A stretch of DNA of 25,371 bases from a virus. Positions within the stretch are counted from its first letter, which is position 1. The number at the start of each line of letters is the position of its first letter. Positions 7,737-15,116 of the stretch are shown here, in pieces. Below the pieces are notes generated by a model. The model saw only the letters and a program-made list of their open reading frames with translations. It made no database searches and had not been told where the DNA came from. The translations under genes and the position numbers were made by a program. The stretch lies in the IMG/VR virus record IMGVR_UViG_3300035698_020985, positions 1 through 25,371 of that record; one strand, given 5' to 3'.

Positions 7737-8171
7737 TTACTCAGAATTCGAAATTCTTTGCTTTCTAGCGTGTCGCCGGGCATCTTTACCACTTCTGCGT
7801 GTTTTTCTTTCAGCACGCAACGCTTCTAATTTACTAGCGGCTTTCTTGCGATTGGCAACAATAGTCTTCAGGCGTCTTTTCAATGTAGCTTTTCTAACCT
7901 CAGAAGAACGCCGAGCCTTCACTGTGGCAGCTCGTGCTTTAGCTTTTTTTGTAGCGGGCGTAGCTTTATGAACTGTCGCTAGCCGCTTTTTAGCTTCTTG
8001 TTGGATTCTAGAAAGAGCGCGTTTTACTAAGGGAATCTCACTGGCAGTTGCTTTCATCAGCCGATTAGCATAGTAATCTACTTTCTCTGCTAAGTCAGCA
8101 AACCCAGCTTTCTCTAGTTCGCTAGCCGCAAGGTCCAATTGATCCTGCGAAGCAATCCTATCAAATTTCAT
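7737..8171 (-). CDS. Histone-like basic protein with short helical head
   Basis: 144 residues, ATG behind AAGGAGG. Residues 1-45 form a helical hairpin (MKFDRIASQDQLDLAASELE, then KAGFADLAEKVDYYANRLMK). Residues 55-144 are very basic: 33 of 90 are Lys or Arg, in alternating Ala/Lys/Arg runs such as ATKKAKARAATVKARR, like histone H1 tails or other nucleic-acid compacting proteins. It directly follows the major capsid protein, separated by a strong hairpin, and is closed by the terminator at 7681-7713, so it is probably made late with the capsid. An internal DNA-condensing or capsid-lining protein is a reasonable inference; a ribosome- or RNA-binding role is also possible. No homologue is claimed. 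Confidence 0.7.
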   Translation of the reverse strand: MKFDRIASQDQLDLAASELEKAGFADLAEKVDYYANRLMKATASEIPLVKRALSRIQQEAKKRLATVHKATPATKKAKARAATVKARRSSEVRKATLKRRLKTIVANRKKAASKLEALRAERKTRRSGKDARRHARKQRISNSE

Positions 8172-8206
8172 TTCAATCCTCCTTCAGTAAAAAGGTGTAG
8201 ATACAA

Positions 8207-8241
8207 GTAGACCACCTGGGAGATTGCTCCCAGGTGGCTAC
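8207..8241 (-). terminator. Strong hairpin after the major capsid gene
   Basis: A perfect 11-base stem (CCACCTGGGAG at 8212-8222 with CTCCCAGGTGG at 8227-8237) encloses a four-base loop, with a further GTAG/CTAC pairing across a bulged base. On the minus strand it lies about 26 bases past the capsid stop. It is followed by TCTACTTGTATC, not a clean T-run, so leaky termination or 3'-end stabilisation fits better than full stop. Confidence 0.65.
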
Positions 8242-8266
8242 ACTAATCGATACAGCTAGTTACTCG

Positions 8267-9403
8267 TTATACCTTGGTGCCTTGTGCAACACCAGCGGGA
8301 TTCACGAGTACCTGTGAAATCAATTCGTACCAGAACCAGCCCTGGCGCGGTCGCCCTTCCATGAACTCATTTACGGGCTCAGAGAATAGCTCAACACGAA
8401 TGGGCATACCACCCAGATATTCTGGGGCGGTAGTAGCTACAACTTCACCAGGCTGCAGGATTTCAAATGTCTGCGTGCCAGCGGTGGTTACGATCATAGC
8501 ATTCAGAACGGTTCCGATATAACCAGCCATGATCAATTCGCGCTGGGTTACGGGATCGACTTGCTGTGACAGTGTGTTCACCAAGTCAGATACTTCCTGA
8601 CGATGGATGATAAATTTGTCACAAATCAAACGGTGACGTTCAATCTGGTAACGCATACCTTCCAGCGCTGCCAAGTTCAATGTGGCGAAGAACGTGGTAG
8701 TGTTGGTGGCGTTTGCACCAGACTGCAGAAGGTTCATGAGCGCCAGATCCTCTTGGTACTCAATGCTCATACGTGCACGATCCTGCACACGAGCCAGGAT
8801 ATCATACTGCGCACGATACTTATCCTTGATCTCAATCGAAGGATAGGCCGTAACTTCAAACTCGGGTGGGTAGATGTAACGTCCCTCGACAACGGACTGT
8901 GGGGTCTGACCATCTTCTGCGATCACCCAACCACGAACATACACGTCCTTGTCGTAACGTACAACTTCCCCAGCCTTCACGGCTCTGGGCGCAAAGATTT
9001 TGCGAGCCAGACCCTCATAGTCGATAACTTCCTTGATGGGGTTTAGAAGGCCCTGGCCAACCTGGCGGAACCCTTCACTTGAAGGATCGGAGAACGCCTC
9101 ACGGAGGATAGCATCGCTTTCCACTCCGCTCATGCCCTCGCCAGCATAAGAAGCGGTACGCGCAACATCATAAGTACCGTCAGCCATACCGTCCAGCAGG
9201 TGCTTAATCTTTCCGAGAACGTCGCCGTTGTCACTAGCGTTAATCTCGCCTTGGTTGTTGAACATACGCTCAGAAGCAGAAACCTGCAGGTTACCTGATC
9301 TCTGAACTTTACCTACGTTCATTGGGTTGAATGGTTCTCCGGTTTTACGATCTACCGTTTCCACACCGGAAGCTTGCTTGCTGGTGTAAGGGTTAAACTT
9401 CAT
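8267..9403 (-). CDS. Major capsid protein, HK97 fold
   Basis: 378 residues, ATG seven bases after a perfect AGGAGG. The composition and segment order fit HK97-type capsid proteins: a charged, probably mobile N-terminal region (1-110), a central helix and E-loop-like region around 145-180 (GEVVRYDKDVYVRGWVIA and VVEGRYIYPPEFEVTAYPSI), a long helix (YDILARVQDRARMSIEYQED), then a P/A-domain region with KFIIHRQEVSDLVNTL, TAGTQTFEIL and a C-terminal YLGGMPIRVELFSEPVNEF / GWFWYELISQVLVNP. The peptide around 242-256 and the terminal segment are typical of capsid proteins with an associated prohead protease, which is present two genes upstream of it. Hairpins on both sides may set its expression level. 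Cleavage of the N-terminal arm by the protease is likely but not shown. Confidence 0.88.
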   Translation of the reverse strand: MKFNPYTSKQASGVETVDRKTGEPFNPMNVGKVQRSGNLQVSASERMFNNQGEINASDNGDVLGKIKHLLDGMADGTYDVARTASYAGEGMSGVESDAILREAFSDPSSEGFRQVGQGLLNPIKEVIDYEGLARKIFAPRAVKAGEVVRYDKDVYVRGWVIAEDGQTPQSVVEGRYIYPPEFEVTAYPSIEIKDKYRAQYDILARVQDRARMSIEYQEDLALMNLLQSGANATNTTTFFATLNLAALEGMRYQIERHRLICDKFIIHRQEVSDLVNTLSQQVDPVTQRELIMAGYIGTVLNAMIVTTAGTQTFEILQPGEVVATTAPEYLGGMPIRVELFSEPVNEFMEGRPRQGWFWYELISQVLVNPAGVAQGTKV

Positions 9404-9438
9404 AATACATCCTCCTTAGACAAATGGTTAAAAATAGT

Positions 9439-9463
9439 GGTTAAGACTCCCGGTGTCTTACCC
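9439..9463 (-). terminator. Weak hairpin before the major capsid gene
   Basis: In the 64-base gap before the capsid gene, TAAGAC / GTCTTA (six bases, extendable by GG/CC across a bulge) forms a short stem with a seven-base loop, followed on the minus strand by ACCACTATTTTT. It could be an attenuator or mRNA processing site; the stem is short. Confidence 0.4.
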
Positions 9464-9467
9464 TAAA

Positions 9468-10187
9468 TTATGAAGCCACCGTAATCTGCTGTACTGCCAA
9501 GAATGGGTCATTAGCAGTCGGAACACCAATTACACGACCGCATATACTTGTGAATCCAGACACGGTAGTCCACTGACTGCTGCTATTGGCGTAAAGCGGG
9601 GCATTCAGAGTGTAAGTCTGGTTCACATCGTACTGATCGGTATGAAGCTTTGCATCACCTTCGGCAATAGTGATCTTACCAGAACCCAAAGTGTCGTTCG
9701 CTTGCCTATCATAGTTCTGCCCAGAAGCGGTCCACTGAGTAGATACATTGTCCCAGTAAATTTCTGCATTCTGCAGGGTATAGGAGTACCAAATCACAAC
9801 AGAAGCCAGTGCGGCGATAGCGCCACCGGCCAAGCGTGTAACTACACCATTTGTGGTCGATACAGTATAGTCAACTCCCTGAGTATAAACTGTACCTGTG
9901 GTACTTGTTACCTTAATGAAGGCAGTTGAAAGCACGTTACCCTTGCTTAGGTTGATAGTACCTGCTGCCACAAACGTTCCGCTTTCAATAGCGGTACGCA
10001 GGTAACTCAGCGCACTATCTTTCCAGAACGTTCCAATAGGAACAGTGCCGGAAGCCGCAGTAGTTGCGACTGTTACGCCTGCTGCGTTGGTTGTCAGGAA
10101 GGCAACCATGCCTGCCCAGATATTGACGTTGGAGTCTACTGAGTAAAACGGACGGTCAAATGCGTACCCTCTTTTTTTATCTAGCAT
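9468..10187 (-). CDS. Putative head decoration/stabilisation protein
   Basis: 239 residues, ATG behind AGGAG. The sequence is nearly all beta, Thr/Ser/Ala/Val-rich, with few charges, e.g. FLTTNAAGVTVATTAASGTV, GTVYTQGVDYTVSTTNGVVT and AALASVVIWYSYTLQNAEIY, which resembles beta-sandwich or beta-tulip decoration proteins that coat capsids. The N-terminus (MLDKKRGYAFDRPFYSVDSN) is short and basic; the C-terminus GRVIGVPTANDPFLAVQQIT is a typical closing segment of such proteins, which often end with a statement of the same kind of repeated strand. It lies between the scaffold-like gene and the major capsid gene, the usual place for a decoration or head-stabilising protein. Family not confirmed. 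Confidence 0.6.
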   Translation of the reverse strand: MLDKKRGYAFDRPFYSVDSNVNIWAGMVAFLTTNAAGVTVATTAASGTVPIGTFWKDSALSYLRTAIESGTFVAAGTINLSKGNVLSTAFIKVTSTTGTVYTQGVDYTVSTTNGVVTRLAGGAIAALASVVIWYSYTLQNAEIYWDNVSTQWTASGQNYDRQANDTLGSGKITIAEGDAKLHTDQYDVNQTYTLNAPLYANSSSQWTTVSGFTSICGRVIGVPTANDPFLAVQQITVAS

Positions 10188-10249
10188 GTTACTTTCTCCT
10201 CGATTAAACTTGTCTTAATTTATTCAAAAAAACAAAGTGTTAGACTTAT

Positions 10250-11932
10250 TTATGAACGATCCAGTTGCACTCCGTGCAATTTGGGTTTTGGCAATGCGCT
10301 GGCGATCTTTGAAGCAAAATCTCCAGAATCTGCGTCACTAGCAGTAGACAGTGGCAACGAAGCATTATGGGCACGCGCCCGAAGAGCAACGGCCCGTTTA
10401 TGTACATCACTGTCTTCTACTTCGGATGCAGTTTTGGGGGGCTTTGTTTGCAGTTCACCAATCTGAGATTCCATTTCTACAAAAGCTTCGGTACTCATAT
10501 CCAGGAACTCAGCGGTCTTTGCCAATGTAACTTCGAAGTGCTCAGCCGCTGCATGATTGAAAGTAGCTTCAATAACCTTTTCAGGGTTAGGGATATCCAA
10601 ACCCTTCAAAGCTTCATACCAAGCTGCTTTGAGCGGATTGTCGGTTAGGTTTTTCTGTTGAGCAGAAAGTGCTAGACGAAATGCCCGAATAAACTGACGA
10701 CGAACGTCAGGCATAGAAGCGGTAGCTTCAGTAGGCACGCCCTCTTCTTCAGTAACCACGTCTTCAGCAGCATCGTCTTCACCAGCTTCGTCTTCAACAA
10801 CTTCTTCGGTGGAGTCTTCAACAGGCGCAACGCCATCTTCTTGAGCTTCAATATGTGTTTCGTCTCCTGGCGTAGGCTCTTCCTCTTTCTTCTTCATAAA
10901 CGGAGGCATCTTCTTTTCTTCTTTGTCCTTCATTTTTGGCTTCATCTTGATAGGCATCTTGGGTTTATCATCGCCAAGGTCATCGCCAAGGTCACCTTCC
11001 TCTTTCTTCTTTTTCAAAAATTCCATAGGAAGCGCAGCATATTTATCCATAGCTTCTTCAAGACCCAGCTCACGGACATCATTAATCACTGCTTCTGCAA
11101 ACTCCCGTGTTGAAAAGACTTCTTCAGTGTCAGCGGTAGGCTTGAGTGTATAGAACACCTGATCGTTATGCTTATTTACGATTGCCCACTCATCACCCGC
11201 TGCGTTAAGATCCATGGCCATATCGGATGCTTTCAGGCGGTACGGACCCCAATCATCTGGTTCGTCCTTCAGTTTGGTAATCGTTGGTGCGGGTACTTGT
11301 TGCTTGTATTTCTTGTTAGGCATCTCTTTCATTTCATACGTCAATTCTTTTGCCTGAAGGCGTTCCTTCCGCGCTTTTCGAAGTTTTTGCTTATCGGACA
11401 TTTTATGTCCCTCCTTGCTTACAATAAGACTATCGTCACCGTTACCCAAACCAAACTCAGAGGAAGACGATCCATCATCATCTTCGTCTTTCACCTCTTC
11501 AAACTTATTTTCGAAATCAGTAGGACCACCCTTATCTTTCTGTATAGTGTTTACTAGTTTGTTTATAGATTTGGTTAGTCCTTCTACTTGATCGCTAATT
11601 CCTGTTACCTTCTCATCCAACTCGTTAATCTTGTTCTCAGTCTCTTTCTGCTTACGGATGTCCTTCTCTACATCTTGCTCAATTTCCTCTTTGGGTTTAG
11701 GTGCGCCAGGAGGAGCCCCAGGAGGTGCACCTGGGGGTGCGCCAGTCGGTGGCCTGCCTGGTGGTTTTGGAGCGCCGGGAACAGCCCCTGGATCAAGCGG
11801 TGCACCCGGTGGAGCTAATCCTGGGGGTGCTACTGGGCCTGGAGCGGGTGGCTGACCCATCGGGGCTACTTGTGCTTGCTTTGTCAAGCGCTTGGCCTTT
11901 TTTGCTACGCGGGCACGCAGTCCGTGTGACAT
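10250..11932 (-). CDS. Scaffold-like internal head protein, low complexity
   Basis: 560 residues, ATG nine bases after AAGGAG. Order of parts: basic N-terminus (1-20), Pro/Gly/Ala-rich linker (about 25-80) built of PPGAP units, a heptad coiled coil (about 82-132: EEIEQDVEKDIRKQKETENK, then INELDEKVTGISDQVEGLTK), a mixed region around 200-310 with a small folded part (WGPYRLKASDMAMDLNAAGD), a Lys/Met/Pro stretch, a Glu/Asp/Thr/Val stretch near 360-405, then a helical C-terminal domain (DVRRQFIRAFRLALSAQQKN onward). Lying between prohead protease and capsid genes, with a coiled coil and disordered linkers, it is most likely the scaffold or a core protein degraded by the protease. No domain family was recognised. 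Confidence 0.65.
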   Translation of the reverse strand: MSHGLRARVAKKAKRLTKQAQVAPMGQPPAPGPVAPPGLAPPGAPLDPGAVPGAPKPPGRPPTGAPPGAPPGAPPGAPKPKEEIEQDVEKDIRKQKETENKINELDEKVTGISDQVEGLTKSINKLVNTIQKDKGGPTDFENKFEEVKDEDDDGSSSSEFGLGNGDDSLIVSKEGHKMSDKQKLRKARKERLQAKELTYEMKEMPNKKYKQQVPAPTITKLKDEPDDWGPYRLKASDMAMDLNAAGDEWAIVNKHNDQVFYTLKPTADTEEVFSTREFAEAVINDVRELGLEEAMDKYAALPMEFLKKKKEEGDLGDDLGDDKPKMPIKMKPKMKDKEEKKMPPFMKKKEEEPTPGDETHIEAQEDGVAPVEDSTEEVVEDEAGEDDAAEDVVTEEEGVPTEATASMPDVRRQFIRAFRLALSAQQKNLTDNPLKAAWYEALKGLDIPNPEKVIEATFNHAAAEHFEVTLAKTAEFLDMSTEAFVEMESQIGELQTKPPKTASEVEDSDVHKRAVALRARAHNASLPLSTASDADSGDFASKIASALPKPKLHGVQLDRS

Positions 11933-11961
11933 TGTGGAAACTCCTTATTTAGTTATTATCT

Positions 11962-11969
11962 TATTTATA
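11962..11969 (-). promoter_or_regulatory. Possible T4-late-type promoter octamer (TATAAATA)
   Basis: Minus-strand TATAAATA, the T4 late promoter consensus, sits 30 bases before the scaffold ATG in the 81-base gap after the protease. Two more minus-strand copies (13199-13206, 20411-20418) lie inside genes and one plus-strand copy is at 7677-7684. The region is AT-rich and no T4-type late sigma gene is in the window, so chance is a real alternative. Confidence 0.25.
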
Positions 11970-12013
11970 ATGAAAATTGTTAAACTTCCGTTAGAATATT
12001 TTGAAAGTTTATA

Positions 12014-12904
12014 TTATAGTAGTCGATCAGCTAATCTTAGCATAGCTTCAGGAAGTTTACCGGCGTTTTTACTAAAGAACCTGGCAACTTCATGCTGGTC
12101 TGAATCAGTAACCAACGTAGAAAGTAAACTAAAGGCTGCACGAGGCTGCCCTTGTTGCATCTTTCTAGCAGCGTATTTCAAGAGAGCTTGTGTTTTTGCT
12201 TTAGGGTCAGCAGGGTTACCAACTACAGACAACTCCTGGTATTCTACTCCTAAACAATCTTCATAAATAAGCTCACCATCAATCGAAGACATCTTATACC
12301 ACTTCAAGTGATCACACAGTTCTCTATCCGTGTTAGCAATAGGCGAAGTACATTTACTGTAACTGCACTTTACTTGTTCACAAATACATCCCATAGAGAA
12401 CGTATCAACGTCACCACTCAACAGACTTTCTGCTAAAGGAGGATCTTTCGTAGCGTCCATAGCAACTACAGTAAGCACATGCTTATCATCATCCCGTGCT
12501 GTTACATAATGCGCATCAGGAATATAGCCACGCGCAGCCTTCGGGTCGTCTGCAGCATGCTCAATATGGAGTGGATCATTGCGGAAAGTCTGGAAGACTA
12601 AACAACGATGATTATATGAAAACCGTGTAAGCTCGTCATGCCTGAAATTATCACCGTTGTTATTTGGCTCATCAGCAGTGACTGCACGCGGTACAGGAAA
12701 GATATAATCATTGATGTTATCTGATATATTGTAAACTTTAGATACTGCTTTGAGAACATCTTTTGATAAGATATTCAGAGCAGTCTTCACCGCGTCATCT
12801 TCTTGCGGTGTCATGTCATCATTTTGGGCTGCTCTCTTACTAAATTTTCCAGACGATTCATAGACACTAACGATAGGAGTTTGAGCGGTTTTATAAAACG
12901 GCAT
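12014..12904 (-). CDS. Prohead (head maturation) serine protease
   Basis: 296 residues with the pattern of phage prohead proteases of the HK97/herpes assemblin type. Catalytic candidates are the His in NDPLHIEHA (H116, possibly H113) and the Ser in DTFSMGC (S170), followed by the usual closing strand ELSVVGNPADPKA at about 224-236. Between these is a Cys-rich insert (C173, C175, C180, C185, C197 with H199) that may hold a metal; similar Cys-rich inserts are known to me in some large-phage prohead proteases. The enzyme cuts scaffold and capsid precursors during head maturation. Its ribosome site AGGAGAG can be hidden in a hairpin (12908-12952). Next downstream are the scaffold-like and capsid genes, the classic order. 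Confidence 0.82.
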   Translation of the reverse strand: MPFYKTAQTPIVSVYESSGKFSKRAAQNDDMTPQEDDAVKTALNILSKDVLKAVSKVYNISDNINDYIFPVPRAVTADEPNNNGDNFRHDELTRFSYNHRCLVFQTFRNDPLHIEHAADDPKAARGYIPDAHYVTARDDDKHVLTVVAMDATKDPPLAESLLSGDVDTFSMGCICEQVKCSYSKCTSPIANTDRELCDHLKWYKMSSIDGELIYEDCLGVEYQELSVVGNPADPKAKTQALLKYAARKMQQGQPRAAFSLLSTLVTDSDQHEVARFFSKNAGKLPEAMLRLADRLL

Positions 12905-12907
12905 AGT

Positions 12908-12952
12908 TCTCTCCTGTAAACATAAGGTTTACAACCATAGGTACAGGAGAGA
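12908..12952 (-). promoter_or_regulatory. RBS-sequestering hairpin with competing alternative stem
   Basis: In the leader of the protease gene an 11-base perfect inverted repeat (TCTCTCCTGTA / TACAGGAGAGA) pairs the ribosome site AGGAGAG and ends three bases before the ATG. A second stem, GTAAAC / GTTTAC with a five-base loop, shares three bases of the 3' arm and cannot form together with the full first stem; if it forms, the ribosome site is exposed. This looks like a two-state translational control element, though the trigger is unknown. The 70-base gap shows no clear promoter. Confidence 0.5.
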
Positions 12953-12974
12953 GTATAAACTGATATTAGATCAA

Positions 12975-13154
12975 TTATTTAACTGTTGATTCTTCTTTAT
13001 CAGAAGGGGGATCTTTGGAGTCAGTCTGTAGATTTGCAGGAACTAACGTCTTCCCACAGCTAGGGCACGCAGTAATATGCCCCTTAATCTCATGACCACA
13101 GCTACATTTAATTTCCTTAATAGGAGCTATTCCTCGTTTACTAAAGCCCATCAT
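12975..13154 (-). CDS. Small zinc-ribbon protein
   Basis: 59 residues. The start is taken as ATG at 13154 (six bases from GGAGG), since a longer frame from 13187 would begin inside the previous gene with no ribosome site and the ATG at 13160 directly abuts GGAGG. The core KCSCGHEIKGHITACPSCGK has C.CG and C..CG knuckles, a zinc-ribbon fold. The rest is Lys/Ser/Pro-rich and probably disordered. It overlaps the end of the Cas4-like nuclease gene by 14 bases. Zinc ribbons of this size often bind nucleic acid or act as adaptor proteins; the exact job is unknown. Confidence 0.72.
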   Translation of the reverse strand: MMGFSKRGIAPIKEIKCSCGHEIKGHITACPSCGKTLVPANLQTDSKDPPSDKEESTVK

Positions 13155-13956
13155 TTTCATCCTCCAAGCAATGCCGCCTGAAATCACAAAAACGGCAATA
13201 TTTATACTTGAAATTTTGCCTGAAATCGCAGCCGTTCTTTAACTCCTGGTCAACTTTCAAGTATTTTTCTTTAGCTTCTTCCATCATTTCATCTGAAATA
13301 TCGTATGTATGAATCCCTTTTTTAGAATCCACATACTTCAGATACAGATACTGCCCTTTGATTTGATCTGCATCTGGTAACGTTTGACGTAACCATATCC
13401 CATATGAAGGAATTTGTACAGAAGACAGCTCAGCCTTTTTACTTGATGGGCTTCCTGATTTGTAATCAACTACTCTGTAGGACCCTTCTTCCAATGAATC
13501 GATTCTATCAGCCTTTAGCCAAACAACAACACCATCGAATGTAATTTTGGCTAGCTTTTCAACTTGAAATACATTTGGAACATCATTCGTTTTCAAGTGT
13601 TTTAGATATTTAGTCATCATCATTTTTATTGAATATAGGTCTTCCTTTGTAATTACACCTTTTTTTATTTTATCGTAGGCTTTGTAAGATGCAACAGCAG
13701 CCTTGAAATGGCGGCCTATTTCTTTCCTATGGTTGTATTTGGGATCGCTCATTTGCTCTTTATGTAGCTCTTCTAACACCTTGTGTGCAATATTCCCGAT
13801 AAGGAAGTACCTGTTTTCGGCAGGTATAAATGGTGGAGCAAGGTATCTGTACACGAAGAGGCGGCGACATCCGTTAAATGTGTCAACTTTTGATGGAGAG
13901 AGTGTTAGAGTAGTTGGGTCTTTGACTACTTTGCGCTTACATGACTTTTTAACCAT
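13141..13956 (-). CDS. Cas4/AddB-like PD-(D/E)XK nuclease with predicted 4Fe-4S cluster
   Basis: 271 residues; ATG seven bases after GAGAGG. All landmarks of the RecB-family nuclease are visible in order: C30 (FNGCRRLF), H58 (GNIAHKVLEEL), D150 (LKADRID), D164 and K166 (RVVDYKSG), then Q181/Y185 (VQIPSYG), and a C-terminal cysteine set C254-x2-C257-x5-C263 which with C30 matches the 4Fe-4S arrangement of Cas4 and AddB. Such proteins act as DNA exonucleases, or trim ends in recombination and spacer acquisition. No cas1, cas2 or array lies nearby, so a phage recombination, host-DNA degradation or end-processing role is more likely. It begins 31 bases inside the metallopeptidase gene's end and overlaps the zinc-ribbon gene, so the set is co-translated. 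Confidence 0.85.
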   Translation of the reverse strand: MVKKSCKRKVVKDPTTLTLSPSKVDTFNGCRRLFVYRYLAPPFIPAENRYFLIGNIAHKVLEELHKEQMSDPKYNHRKEIGRHFKAAVASYKAYDKIKKGVITKEDLYSIKMMMTKYLKHLKTNDVPNVFQVEKLAKITFDGVVVWLKADRIDSLEEGSYRVVDYKSGSPSSKKAELSSVQIPSYGIWLRQTLPDADQIKGQYLYLKYVDSKKGIHTYDISDEMMEEAKEKYLKVDQELKNGCDFRQNFKYKYCRFCDFRRHCLEDENDGL

Positions 13957-14591
13957 AAGAGAACCTCTCGAAATGCAGCATGCGTTTGCGGATACGTTTT
14001 GTATTTTCGAAATAGTGTCTGTACTACACGATCATAATCCCTACACATCCAATAATACTTGCTTGTAGTAAAATATCCTGCTAAATTCTTTGCATCCGTA
14101 CAAGCATTGTACTGCGTACCACCAAAAAAACTGTGCAAAATCATATTCATAGCGTAACCGCTAGTCTCAATACGGGTTCTTCCAGGGGATCCCCACGGGG
14201 CTACACACACCAAGAAAGCTAAAAAGAACAAAAAGTAAAGATTAATGAACGCAAACAGTGACAATAAACTAAACACTGCTAGTATTTGTGGAAAAAGATA
14301 CTTAAACTTATATAGTGATGTGTTTGCTTCATCACACATGTGCACAAACTCATGGGCACACACAACAAGCGCTGAGTGTGGGTTAGACTCAATATAAGGC
14401 TGTGTGGGCACATACACAGTAGTACCGATAGTAGTTATGTACCTAGTCATAAACCCCTTATTAAAGAAAAGGATAAGCCCCAGAAATCGCATAAACATGC
14501 TTTTATCTTTTGCTTTTATTTTCGCATTCGGAAACCGTGCAAGAACAACATTATCCCAAAAAGAATAGAACTGGTATATAGTAACGTTCAT
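13926..14591 (-). CDS. Membrane-anchored HEXXH zinc metallopeptidase
   Basis: 221 residues. The motif HEFVH at 80-84, preceded by hydrophobic LVVCA, is a standard HEXXH zinc site; E142 in RTRIETSGYAM is a plausible third ligand, as in gluzincins (M48-like). Residues about 99-132 form two hydrophobic membrane helices (YLFPQILAVFSLLSLFAF and INLYFLFFLAFLVCV) between the motif and E142. No N-terminal signal peptide is evident. The ATG overlaps the amidase TGA by four bases (ATGA), so the two are co-translated. An envelope or processing protease that aids lysis, or acts on host membrane proteins, is possible. The exact family is not recognised. Confidence 0.75.
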   Translation of the reverse strand: MNVTIYQFYSFWDNVVLARFPNAKIKAKDKSMFMRFLGLILFFNKGFMTRYITTIGTTVYVPTQPYIESNPHSALVVCAHEFVHMCDEANTSLYKFKYLFPQILAVFSLLSLFAFINLYFLFFLAFLVCVAPWGSPGRTRIETSGYAMNMILHSFFGGTQYNACTDAKNLAGYFTTSKYYWMCRDYDRVVQTLFRKYKTYPQTHAAFREVLLWLKSHVSAK

Positions 14592-15106
14592 CCGTAGATA
14601 TCCTTTACATGTTTAGCAATAGATACTTGAAGGTCACTCAATGAAAGATTATCCTTTAGATATTGACGAAATAACATCATTGGAATGTTGGGGCATGTCT
14701 TGGACGTGTGTGGATCCTCATAGTGACCCAGCACATCATTCAGTGTAAGATCAAAATGGGTAGTCAGGTTCTTCAATAGTGCTTTTGCTGTTTCGAGTTG
14801 TTTGTCCGTGAATGCTTTTTTACCAACCAAACAAATTCCAATAGAACTGCTATTTCTACCGGCAACGTGAGCACCAGTTTCACTATCGTCAAATAGCGGG
14901 TCATCATCGAGGTGTCGCCCCGCTTCGATTTGGCCATCCAAAAACTCCCAATAATCAACATCAGCAAAGGGTCTACCATTCAAAATTATGTAATGGTAAC
15001 CAACTGCTGCCCAACCGAGTTTCTTATGCCACTCATCAAAAATCAAAACGCTACCCCAAGGGGTAGCTGAGCAATGCACGAAGATATTTTTCAATCTCCC
15101 AGCCAT
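14588..15106 (-). CDS. T7-lysozyme-like N-acetylmuramoyl-L-alanine amidase (endolysin)
   Basis: 172 residues, complete. The zinc ligands of the amidase_2/PGRP family are in place: H11 (FVHCSAT), H128 (LGHYEDP) and C138, with the catalytic Tyr (GYHY, Y38) and K136 (SKTCP) spaced as in T7 lysozyme (H17, Y46, H122, K128, C130). The enzyme cuts the amide bond between MurNAc and the stem peptide, releasing progeny phage. No signal peptide is present, so it needs a holin or similar for export; a holin candidate lies at the right edge. Its T7 counterpart also inhibits host-type phage RNA polymerase, but no such polymerase is seen here. It follows the portal gene after 10 bases and runs into the metallopeptidase. 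Confidence 0.92.
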   Translation of the reverse strand: MAGRLKNIFVHCSATPWGSVLIFDEWHKKLGWAAVGYHYIILNGRPFADVDYWEFLDGQIEAGRHLDDDPLFDDSETGAHVAGRNSSSIGICLVGKKAFTDKQLETAKALLKNLTTHFDLTLNDVLGHYEDPHTSKTCPNIPMMLFRQYLKDNLSLSDLQVSIAKHVKDIYG

Positions 15107-15116
15107 GCTGAACCTC

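Noticed and set aside
11631-11855. Plus-strand collagen-like frame (GAPGGAPGG)
   Set aside because: It is the antisense of the Pro/Gly-rich linker of the scaffold-like protein and has no ribosome site.
13155-13187. Longer start for the zinc-ribbon gene
   Set aside because: It lacks a ribosome site and includes GGAGG inside the coding region; the ATG at 13154 is six bases from it.
13141-13956. CRISPR-Cas locus
   Set aside because: The nuclease is Cas4-like but no cas1, cas2, effector or array is present in the window.
14588-15106. T7-type RNA polymerase regulation by the amidase
   Set aside because: T7 lysozyme also inhibits T7 RNA polymerase, but no such polymerase or T7 promoter is visible here.
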